Assembly: GCA_031550915.1 (NCBI GenBank)
Contig: JAVBOF010000169.1
Coordinates: 1 to 31,335, forward strand
DNA from: JAVBOF01 sp031550915
GTDB lineage: Bacteria; Bacillota; Clostridia; Christensenellales; MGBC116941
Direction of reading: 5' to 3'
DNA: 31,335 nucleotides
Shown: one piece after another, positions 24,913 to 31,335 of the stretch
How the letters are laid out: each line of letters begins with the position of its first letter
Numbering within the stretch: position 1 is the stretch's first letter
Notes under the pieces: generated by a model
Databases searched by the model: none
Told to the model about the DNA's origin: nothing
Seen by the model: the letters and a program-made list of their open reading frames with translations, nothing else
Program-made: the position numbers and the translations under genes

Positions 24913-26142
24913 ATGTCGGCAAACAACCTACTATTTAGTCCAATAAAAGTGGGAGAAAAAGAGATACCAAACCGTTTTGCTGTAAATGCAATGGAATGCT
25001 GTGACGCAGATGATAATGGAAATCCTTCTGAAAAGACCTATCGGCGTTATGAAAAGTATTTTGAAGGACTTTCCGGTTTTATAAGCCTTGAAGCTATAAC
25101 ATGCCAATATGATAACATCTCAAGCACAAAGCAACTAAGCCTTATGCCAAGAAATGAAAAACCAATGAAAAAATTTGTCAACCATTTGAAGGAACTAAAT
25201 GAGAATAATATATTCATCTTTCAGCTAACACACTCAGGCGAGGTCAGCCATCCAACGCTTTCAAGACGCATAAGGGTTACAAAAGAGCCTCTTTATGGAT
25301 ACGAGGATGCACGTCTTATCGATGAAAGTGAAATCAAAACCATTATGGAACAGTTTGTTAAAGCAGCAATAATAGCTCATGACGTCGGTGCCGATGGCAT
25401 AGATCTAAAGCTCTGTACAGGCTACCTTGGCTCTCAAATTTTGCGTCCGTTCAATAAGCACTTGTGGAAATATGGTGGTTCTTGGGAAAGACGGCGGCAA
25501 TTTGCCTTTGACCTTATAGAGCATATTACCAAAGCAGTTAATGATAAAAATTTTATTATCGGATCAAAAATATCTGTTTATGAAGGCTTCCCCGGAGGAC
25601 AGGGAACTGCTGGGCCAGATAGCGCATTGATGGACCTTTTCGAAACTGTAGACCTTGTTAAAGGCCTGGAAGAACGGGGTGCAAAATATTTTGTAGAGAC
25701 CGCAGGCGGTCCTCTCCATTCACTCACGCTTTCAAAACCTGATAAGAGCGCACCGGATTATACGTATATGCATTTTTATTTTCAAAAGGCACTTAAGGAT
25801 GCGCTAAAGCCGGAAACAACTGTGATAGGCTCTTGCTATTCTATATTCAGAGATGGTAATGGAACAAAGTTCAAGGCCGTTTCTCCCGAAAATAACGGAG
25901 TCCTGTATTGGGGAAACAAAAACATCAAAGAAGGTATAACCGATATGATATCGTTGGGTAGACAAAGCCTTGCAGACGCTTCGATACCGAAGAAAATAAT
26001 AGAAAACAAGCAAGAGGAAATAAAATGGTGTACAGCCTGTGACCATTGTTCTTTGCTATTAATTAGCCAAAAAGATGGCGGCTGTGCTGTTTATGATGAA
26101 GCATATAGGGAAACGTTCCGATCATTAAAAATCAATCTTTAG
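24913..26142 (+). CDS. Old-Yellow-Enzyme-like flavin reductase with C-terminal Fe-S motif
   Basis: A 409-residue NADH:flavin oxidoreductase/ene-reductase family protein. The FMN-binding TIM barrel begins LLFSPIKVGEKEIPNRF, with QLTHSGEVSHP near residue 105 and the barrel segment HDVGADGIDLKLCTGYLGSQ near 157-176. After the barrel, C373-x2-C376-x2-C379-x11-C391 resembles the 4Fe-4S motif of 2,4-dienoyl-CoA reductase-type enzymes, but the protein stops there and lacks their FAD/NAD(P)-binding half. An electron donor protein is therefore probably needed. It could reduce an activated C=C bond. It is divergent from the activase and may belong to the same pathway, but that link rests only on position. 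Confidence 0.85.
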   Translation: MSANNLLFSPIKVGEKEIPNRFAVNAMECCDADDNGNPSEKTYRRYEKYFEGLSGFISLEAITCQYDNISSTKQLSLMPRNEKPMKKFVNHLKELNENNIFIFQLTHSGEVSHPTLSRRIRVTKEPLYGYEDARLIDESEIKTIMEQFVKAAIIAHDVGADGIDLKLCTGYLGSQILRPFNKHLWKYGGSWERRRQFAFDLIEHITKAVNDKNFIIGSKISVYEGFPGGQGTAGPDSALMDLFETVDLVKGLEERGAKYFVETAGGPLHSLTLSKPDKSAPDYTYMHFYFQKALKDALKPETTVIGSCYSIFRDGNGTKFKAVSPENNGVLYWGNKNIKEGITDMISLGRQSLADASIPKKIIENKQEEIKWCTACDHCSLLLISQKDGGCAVYDEAYRETFRSLKINL

Positions 26143-26185
26143 CATGTTTTTTGTTATAATTTTGGATATAGAGAGGTGAGATGTT

Positions 26186-26626
26186 TTGGTCATTCGTGAA
26201 GCTGTATTTACAGACTTAAGGAATTTGCTTGAGCTGTATACTCATCTGCACGAAAATAAAATACCTGAATTTGATTCAGGACTTAAAAGCCTATGGAATG
26301 ATATCCTTTCTGATAGAAACCATCATATCATTGTGGGCGAAGTGGAAGGCGTATTGGTCTCTTCATGTGTAGTAGTTATTATCAAAAACTTGACCAATGG
26401 ACAACGTCCATACGCGCTGATCGAAAATGTTATTACGCATAAAGATTTTCGTAGAAAGGGATACGCATCCCAATTGCTTGATTATGCAAAAGAAATAGCA
26501 ACACTAGAAGGATGCTACAAGATTATGTTAATGACAAGCGCGAAAGATAATGGTACCCTGGGTTTTTATGAAAAGGCCGGATATAATAGCAACGATAAAA
26601 CGGGTTTAGTTCTATGGCTTTTTTAA
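26186..26626 (+). CDS. GNAT-family N-acetyltransferase
   Basis: A 146-residue acetyltransferase of the GNAT fold. The acetyl-CoA-binding motif A is ENVITHKDFRRKGYASQLL around residues 80-98, with R-R-K-G-Y/A contacting the CoA pyrophosphate. The terminal region GFYEKAGYN is the usual motif B. The start is a TTG at 26186, 5 bases after GAGAGGTGAG; an ATG at 26181 is in the wrong frame. It lies 43 bp after the ene-reductase gene. The acceptor substrate is unknown. Confidence 0.88.
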   Translation: MVIREAVFTDLRNLLELYTHLHENKIPEFDSGLKSLWNDILSDRNHHIIVGEVEGVLVSSCVVVIIKNLTNGQRPYALIENVITHKDFRRKGYASQLLDYAKEIATLEGCYKIMLMTSAKDNGTLGFYEKAGYNSNDKTGLVLWLF

Positions 26627-26640
26627 AAAAGCATTTTTTT
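26617..26640 (+). terminator. Possible intrinsic terminator overlapping the GNAT stop codon
   Basis: A 16-base perfect palindrome, GCTTTTTTAAAAAAGC (26617-26632), is followed by ATTTTTTT. It includes the TAA stop of the acetyltransferase. The hairpin would have about six pairs with a 4-base loop, weak but with a good U-run. Confidence 0.45.
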
Positions 26641-26729
26641 CTCGATATATCTAGAGTCATGTCTTTACTTTTGAGCCCTTTGTTTCTTAATAAACCTTAA
26701 AGCACAAAAAAGTAATTGTGGCCGAAGGT

Positions 26730-26758
26730 TTGTTACTTTACCTGATTTTTACTATAAT
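26730..26758 (+). promoter_or_regulatory. Near-consensus sigma-A promoter for the DUF6440-like gene
   Basis: TTGTTA at 26730-26735 and a perfect TATAAT at 26753-26758 are separated by the ideal 17 bp. The ATG follows 36 bp after the -10 element. This is the best vegetative promoter in the window and suggests steady expression of the small gene independent of the neighbouring locus. Confidence 0.75.
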
Positions 26759-26794
26759 GATGGCAAAAGAATAAAATTCGCAGGAGAATATATA

Positions 26795-26989
26795 ATGAAA
26801 AATAAAGAAGATAATAGATTCCAAATCGTTCTCGAAGAAACAAATACTATGGCAGCCGGCAGCAAAATAATGAAAGACAAAGAGACGGGCGTGCTTTATT
26901 TTTTTCATTTTAGCGGATATTCGGGTGGACTGACACCATTACTTGATAAAAATGGAAAACCTCTGGTAGACGCAAGTGTTTCTGAATAG
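26795..26989 (+). CDS. Small DUF6440-like protein
   Basis: A 64-residue soluble protein beginning MKNKEDNRFQIV, with the block KIMKDKETGVLYFFH and the conserved SGYSGGLTPLLDKNGKPL ending that I associate with the DUF6440 family. It has no membrane segment or signal peptide. A GGAGA ribosome site lies about 8 bases upstream of the ATG, and it has its own strong promoter and downstream terminator, so it is a monocistronic unit. Its function is unknown; the family is common in Firmicutes genomes and phage-adjacent regions. Confidence 0.75.
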   Translation: MKNKEDNRFQIVLEETNTMAAGSKIMKDKETGVLYFFHFSGYSGGLTPLLDKNGKPLVDASVSE

Positions 26990-27040
26990 TGATAATCTCT
27001 TCAACAAAGACGCTTGATCCTTCCTTTGATTCAAACTTAG

Positions 27041-27073
27041 CTAAAAAGCCTATCGCGGCGACAGGCTTTTTAG
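27041..27073. terminator. Strong bidirectional intrinsic terminator
   Basis: A perfect 11-bp stem (CTAAAAAGCCT with AGGCTTTTTAG) surrounds an 11-base loop. U-rich tracts lie on both strands because the stem ends are A/T runs. It separates the small gene (plus strand, ends 26989) from the convergent hydrogenase gene (minus strand, ends 27111) and can serve both. Confidence 0.9.
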
Positions 27074-27110
27074 TTTGATTGTCATTTATTAATTTTTATT
27101 GTTCTACACT

Positions 27111-30100
27111 CTAATTGCTTCGTACAGTATTTCCGAATTTTCCGGCAAAATCCGGCTCCGTTATCTTTTCTCCGTTGAGCGATATATAGATGCTGTCGGA
27201 GTCGTGAGTCTCTTTAAGGCGTATAGTCTTGACGTTTATAAACGGCTCCATCTTCAATTGCTTGATGGTACTAAAGATGGATTCATACACATCTATTGAT
27301 CCTCTCTTTACGCATTCATCGCAGATACAAATTGTATATTCCTGCGTCTTGTATGCCGAATCAGCCATCTTTCTTCCACTGACTGTGTCTCCATGAGCCG
27401 GTTTATAATGCGTATGCAGCAATTTATGGGCTTTTTCGGAATTTGCCTCATGGTAATAATCCTTATACAAACGAAGAATATCCGGGTTTTCCTGCGATTT
27501 TCTATACCGCGAATTCTTATCTATATTTATCAAAACCTGTTGGCGTTTTTCCAAAGCGTCTATTTTCTCGGGTACTGGATGGCCGGCTCCACAAATACAG
27601 CCTCCCGGGCAAGCCATAACCTCTATCAGATCATATCCAACGTCTACGCCGTCGATGATCTTTTCAACGATAGGTTCAGCATTATGCAATCCGCTAATAA
27701 CGGCCACGCGTATATTATTACCCGCGATATTTACCGTCGCTTCCTTCACGCCCTTAAACCCGCGTATTTCCTCAAAGTCCAGATGCTTTTCCATAACTAC
27801 GCCGGTCAATTTTTCCGCCGCCATCCTCAAGGCCGCTTCAGCAACTCCGCCAGACGCGCCAAAAAGTACGCCGGCTCCGGATACCAATTTGTACGGCTCG
27901 TCAAAATCTTGCGGTATTATATCATCTGTCGTTATATTATGCTGTTCCATCATCTCAAGCATCTCTGCGGATGTCAGGATGGAATCTACATCCCTAATAT
28001 TATCTATTTCAAATTCTTCCCTCGCTGCCTCGTATTTTTTTGCAAGGCATGGCACAACGGAAACTACATAGAGATTTTTCTTATCGATACCGGCAAATTC
28101 GGCATAATGGTTCTTAACCGTAGCTCCCATCATCATCTGAGGCGATTTACAGCTTGATAGATACGGAATCAACTGCGGATACCTGTTTTCAACTAAGTTG
28201 ACCCAACCCGGGCAGCAAGAGGTGAACTGTGGTACCACACCGCCTGAATCCAGCCTGTTCAGGAACTCCGTCGTCTCTTCCATAATAGTCAGGTCCGCTG
28301 CAAAGGAAAAGTCAAAGACTTTGTCGAATCCAAGTTTTTTTAGCAGACCCGCCATAAAGGCCGACGCCGAATCGAACGGTATACCAAGCCCCGAAGACAC
28401 TATGCTTCGTACGGCGGGAGCAACGAAAGCCACAACGGTCAGCTCCGGGTCATTCAACGCTTTGAATACATCGCCCTTTTCATGCTTGTAATCCAGTGCT
28501 CCACACGGGCAGGCGGTTACACATTGGCCACAGCTAACGCAATCGGTATCCTGCAAAGGCTGTCCGCTCTTCGTACCGACCAGTTGCCTGCCATGTTTCA
28601 TATAGTATGTAAGTATGTCCGGCCCCTCAATCTCCGCGCAAGCCGCAATACACCTGCCGCATGAGATACATTTATTATGGTCGCGTACGATAAACGGATG
28701 GTCATCCACTATTGGTATATACGGCCTTTCATGCATCGGGTTTTCAAATACGATGCCGTGCGAGCTGGCTTCCTTTCTAAGGTCACATTCATATCTGCTT
28801 CTGCAGCCACAGCGCAGACAGCGAGTAGCTTCATTTTGCGCCGTGTCCTCGTCAAAGCCTTGTTCCACCTCATTAAAACTATCTTTACGTTTTTCAAGTG
28901 GCAAAGCCGGCATTTTGCTACGCTCTAACTTCGGCATCTCTTCGAATTCCCATTTCGGAAGGTCCTCCATAGATCCGCGGCTGCAGCTATAGTCTACGTT
29001 TTCGTGCTTGATATACCCTTTCATCAGTAAAGCATCCATGCATTTAGCCGCGTTGTGGCCAGCGCCAACAGCCTGGATCACAGTTGCAGGGCCTGTTACA
29101 CAGTCGCCTCCGGCAAATATATTGTTTTCAGACGTCTGCTGCGTCTTGCCGTCTATTTCGATATCGCCCCATTTATTCAGCTTTACAGGCAAATCATTAT
29201 ATAAGAATTGTGTGTTGGTGCTTTGACCAATAGCGCCAATTATAGTATCCGCTTCAATTATGGTATCACTGCCCGTTATCGGTATCGGCCTGCGGCGACC
29301 GGAGCGGTCCGGCTCACCCAGTTCCATTTTGATGCAATGTAGCATTTTCTTCCCGCCACTTGCAACGATTTTATTCGGAGCCATAAGATATAGCATCTCA
29401 ACGCCTTCCGCCAACGCATCCTCAACTTCGCTGTGTTCGGCAGGCATCTCATCCTTTGTTCGGCGGTACACCAACGTTACGGATTGTACGCCTTCCTTAC
29501 GTAATGCCGTTCTGGCACAATCGATAGCCGTATTTCCGCCTCCGATTATCACGACTTTCTCACCGAGGCCGGTCTCTATTCCCTTGATTTCGCGTTCTAA
29601 ATAATGGATGCCCGGCAAAACGCCCTCCAGGTTTTCGCCCTCTATCTGCATCGGCGTAGCCTGCCATGAGCCTATTGCAAGGTATACCGCATCAAAATCA
29701 TTGCGAAGGTCCTCCAGCATGATATGTATACCGAGAGCCTTCTCGGTTACTATTTTAACACCAAGCTTTTTCATGGTATTGATTTCTTCATCCAAAACCG
29801 CTTTTGGAAGTCTATATTCAGGAATACCGTAGCGCATCATGCCGCCGGCTTTGCTTTGACGCTCGAATACTGTAACATCATGCCCGTTCACCGCGCTGTA
29901 ATATGCCGCGGAAAGCCCGGACGGCCCGGCTCCGACGATTGCGATCTTTTTCCCCGTCGCTTCCTTCTTTTTTGGTATGTACGATTCTTCCCTGCAAATA
30001 TCCCAATCAGACACAAATCTCTTAACGCCGTTTATCGCGACCGGTGAATCAACAAGGTTTCTGCGGCATTTAGCTTCGCAGGTATGTGGACACACCCTGC

Positions 30101-30554
30101 CGCAAACAAGCGGAAAAGGATTGCGGTCTTTTATTACACGGATTGCGGCATCAAAGTTTTTATGGCTGACATGCCTGAGATAAGACTGTATATCTATTTG
30201 TGCGGGGCAAGTGTTGACACACGGTGCGACACAGTCCGCGTTATGGTCAGATAACAGCTGCTCCAGGCGTACTTTTCGGTAATGTTCGAGTTTCGCACTG
30301 TTTGTGCATATTACCATACCTTCCTTAATGGGCGTCTGGCAGGCTTTAACGTCCCTCTCGCCTTTTACGCCAAGCTCGACGACACACAATCCACAGTTGC
30401 CGTTGGAACGCTCTAATCTAATATCATAACAGAGGTGCGGAACATGTATATCTTCCTGTAGAAGTGACTGCAATATCGTGAGGTTGTCATACACCTCCGT
30501 TTCCCTGCCGTTTACCGTTACCTTAATACGCTTGTGATTATCGAGTGAATTCAT
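27111..30554 (-). CDS. Glutamate-synthase-linked (group A2-type) [FeFe] hydrogenase
   Basis: A 1147-residue fusion. Residues 8-85 are a [2Fe-2S] ferredoxin (C42, C54, C57, C72). Residues about 105-165 are a GltD-type Fe-S segment (C108, C112, C116 and later Cys). Residues 200-510 are a GltD-like flavoprotein with GAGPSG (208-213) and GGGNTA (338-343) for FAD and NAD(P)H. CLRCGC is near 579, and two [4Fe-4S] motifs lie at 629-639 and 672-682. The H-cluster domain (about 700-1010) has TSCCPGW (778-784), PCLAKK (C836) and ACPGGC (C982, C986), all ligands intact. A tail of about 100 residues ends in a C-x-C-x2-C patch (C1076, C1078, C1081). The start at 30554 has GGAGGA at 5 bases. It likely couples NAD(P)H and H2 and is predicted cytoplasmic. 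Confidence 0.92.
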   Translation of the reverse strand: MNSLDNHKRIKVTVNGRETEVYDNLTILQSLLQEDIHVPHLCYDIRLERSNGNCGLCVVELGVKGERDVKACQTPIKEGMVICTNSAKLEHYRKVRLEQLLSDHNADCVAPCVNTCPAQIDIQSYLRHVSHKNFDAAIRVIKDRNPFPLVCGRVCPHTCEAKCRRNLVDSPVAINGVKRFVSDWDICREESYIPKKKEATGKKIAIVGAGPSGLSAAYYSAVNGHDVTVFERQSKAGGMMRYGIPEYRLPKAVLDEEINTMKKLGVKIVTEKALGIHIMLEDLRNDFDAVYLAIGSWQATPMQIEGENLEGVLPGIHYLEREIKGIETGLGEKVVIIGGGNTAIDCARTALRKEGVQSVTLVYRRTKDEMPAEHSEVEDALAEGVEMLYLMAPNKIVASGGKKMLHCIKMELGEPDRSGRRRPIPITGSDTIIEADTIIGAIGQSTNTQFLYNDLPVKLNKWGDIEIDGKTQQTSENNIFAGGDCVTGPATVIQAVGAGHNAAKCMDALLMKGYIKHENVDYSCSRGSMEDLPKWEFEEMPKLERSKMPALPLEKRKDSFNEVEQGFDEDTAQNEATRCLRCGCRSRYECDLRKEASSHGIVFENPMHERPYIPIVDDHPFIVRDHNKCISCGRCIAACAEIEGPDILTYYMKHGRQLVGTKSGQPLQDTDCVSCGQCVTACPCGALDYKHEKGDVFKALNDPELTVVAFVAPAVRSIVSSGLGIPFDSASAFMAGLLKKLGFDKVFDFSFAADLTIMEETTEFLNRLDSGGVVPQFTSCCPGWVNLVENRYPQLIPYLSSCKSPQMMMGATVKNHYAEFAGIDKKNLYVVSVVPCLAKKYEAAREEFEIDNIRDVDSILTSAEMLEMMEQHNITTDDIIPQDFDEPYKLVSGAGVLFGASGGVAEAALRMAAEKLTGVVMEKHLDFEEIRGFKGVKEATVNIAGNNIRVAVISGLHNAEPIVEKIIDGVDVGYDLIEVMACPGGCICGAGHPVPEKIDALEKRQQVLINIDKNSRYRKSQENPDILRLYKDYYHEANSEKAHKLLHTHYKPAHGDTVSGRKMADSAYKTQEYTICICDECVKRGSIDVYESIFSTIKQLKMEPFINVKTIRLKETHDSDSIYISLNGEKITEPDFAGKFGNTVRSN

Positions 30555-30668
30555 GGTATCCTCCAAACATTTAACAAAAATACCGTGCAAATACAATATT
30601 TGCTCGAACTGTAACTGTATTATAAGCGATTATACTATATGCTATAACAAAAAGAAATAGTGAATATT

Positions 30669-30702
30669 TAATATTTTATGAAATACATATAATATTTTAT
30701 GA
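30669..30702. repeat. 13-bp direct repeat upstream of the hydrogenase gene
   Basis: TAATATTTTATGA occurs at 30669-30681 and again at 30690-30702, a 21-bp period (two helical turns). It lies in the 208-bp gap between shikimate kinase and hydrogenase, about 115-150 bases upstream of the hydrogenase ATG. A dimeric regulator site is possible, but AT-richness makes coincidence credible. Confidence 0.4.
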
Positions 30703-30707
30703 CAATA

Positions 30708-30734
30708 AAACCTCTATTATATTTCAGGAGGTTT
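30708..30734 (-). terminator. Possible terminator after shikimate kinase
   Basis: A 7-bp perfect stem (AAACCTC with GAGGTTT) encloses a 13-base loop, followed on the minus strand by TATTG. It lies 29 bases after the kinase stop codon. It is short and GC-poor, so partial read-through into the hydrogenase gene is possible. Confidence 0.4.
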
Positions 30735-30762
30735 AGAATAGGACTATAGATTTTTTGTATGT

Positions 30763-31335
30763 TTAGCTTTGTTTTATTATTTCAAGTACCATATCGACGG
30801 TTTTTTCTATATTGCCTTCGTTGCTTATGGTTATATCGCAACAGTTTTCATACAGCTCATGCCTTTGGGCAAAAAGCTCAATCAGGCTTTCACGGTCGCT
30901 CAAGAGCGGACGGTTTTCAGTCTGCAGCGTGGAAACTATGCTTTCAACGCTTCTCTGCAGATAAATGACCAATCCGCTGTTTTTTATCAGATGATAGTTC
31001 CAAACGACAGCACCGCCGCCTGCAGCAATGACGCTAGCTCTTTTTTTGCATAAGCCTTGCAGACAAGCGGTTTCCCTCTCCCTGAAATAGCTTTCACCTT
31101 TAGAAATAAAAATCTCAGCAATTTTGCGCCCTTCGTCTTTCTCTATTATCAGATCGCTGTCGAACCACTCTTTACATAGCCGGTCTGCAACAAGACGTGA
31201 TACGGTGGTTTTTCCACAGCCAGGCATCCCTATAAAGATTATGTTTTGGTTGTCAGCAACGTCTTGTATATTAGTAAGGTAACTCTCCTGCCTGCGCTTA
31301 GAAAGCTCTATAAGCTTTTGCATAAACGCCCGTGC
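30763..31335 (-). CDS. aroK: Shikimate kinase (5' end probably outside window)
   Basis: A P-loop kinase that phosphorylates shikimate to shikimate 3-phosphate in chorismate synthesis. From an ATG at 31323 it would be 186 residues. The Walker A is GMPGCGKTT near residues 32-40, followed by FDSDLIIEKDEGRKIAEIF (shikimate-binding Asp), then FREREt-like and AAGGGAV segments (adenylate/shikimate contacts) and the lid RPLLSDRE. The ATG has no ribosome site, and the frame stays open to the window edge (Ala-Arg-Ala-Phe precede Met). About 25 helical residues also precede the usual kinase start. It may be fused to an upstream domain, perhaps chorismate mutase, whose C-terminal helix the segment resembles; this is weak inference. 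Confidence 0.88.
   Translation of the reverse strand, partial: ARAFMQKLIELSKRRQESYLTNIQDVADNQNIIFIGMPGCGKTTVSRLVADRLCKEWFDSDLIIEKDEGRKIAEIFISKGESYFRERETACLQGLCKKRASVIAAGGGAVVWNYHLIKNSGLVIYLQRSVESIVSTLQTENRPLLSDRESLIELFAQRHELYENCCDITISNEGNIEKTVDMVLEIIKQS

Noticed and set aside
27393..28157. 254-codon open frame on the plus strand inside the hydrogenase gene
   Set aside because: It is antisense to the H-cluster coding region, has no recognisable domain or ribosome site, and the minus strand frame is clearly coding.
30597..30668. Rex (redox repressor) operator upstream of the hydrogenase
   Set aside because: Only a TTGTTA half-site is visible on the minus strand; the second half TAACAA is not present at the required spacing.

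Overview
The window looks like chromosomal DNA of a strictly anaerobic, Gram-positive-type bacterium of the Clostridia. The evidence is moderate-to-low GC, strong AGGAGG-type ribosome sites, a lipoprotein-anchored BMP-type ABC importer, glycyl-radical-enzyme (GRE) family proteins with a radical-SAM activase, an Old-Yellow-Enzyme-like reductase with an Fe-S motif, and a very large [FeFe] hydrogenase. I cannot name the species. No rRNA, tRNA, CRISPR array or insertion sequence is visible.

Most of the window (1 to about 24,600) is one catabolic locus carrying the same gene set twice. Module A (1-11,509) runs rightward as binding protein (5' end outside the window), permease 1, permease 2, ATPase and LVIVD-repeat protein. 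A leftward operon follows (Zn-alcohol dehydrogenase, GRE-like protein, VOC/glyoxalase-fold protein), and a divergent LysR regulator ends the module. Module B (11,841-24,607) lies entirely on the minus strand. In transcription order it is GRE activase, GRE-like protein, VOC protein, Zn-alcohol dehydrogenase, a 549-bp gap, binding lipoprotein, ATPase, permease 1, permease 2, LysR, LVIVD protein. Every module A gene has a paralogue in module B, but gene order differs and only module B has an activase.

The most striking observation is that both GRE-like proteins carry threonine exactly where every GRE I know has the radical-bearing glycine. The C-terminal motif reads RVATYSAYF instead of RVxGYxAYF. 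Two different Thr codons are used, ACA and ACT, in otherwise intact, well-conserved enzymes. Both also have Thr where dehydratase/lyase-type GREs have the catalytic Glu two residues after the active-site Cys (GCST instead of GCVE). The Cys itself is kept, and an activase gene directly precedes one copy. This looks like a coherent, selected variant of the GRE family. It is packaged with an importer, a VOC protein, an alcohol dehydrogenase and a histidine-rich beta-propeller, and its reaction cannot be read from sequence.

The right flank (24,900-31,335) holds a flavin/Fe-S ene-reductase-like gene, a GNAT acetyltransferase, a small DUF6440-like protein with a near-consensus promoter, a strong intrinsic terminator, a 1,147-residue glutamate-synthase-linked [FeFe] hydrogenase, and a shikimate kinase that runs off the window edge.

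Working model (inference): the importers bring in one or two related small organic substrates. The GRE-like enzymes, VOC proteins and LVIVD proteins transform them, the Zn-dehydrogenases handle the alcohol/carbonyl step, and the LysR proteins sense substrate. The hydrogenase could dispose of reducing equivalents but may be unrelated housekeeping.
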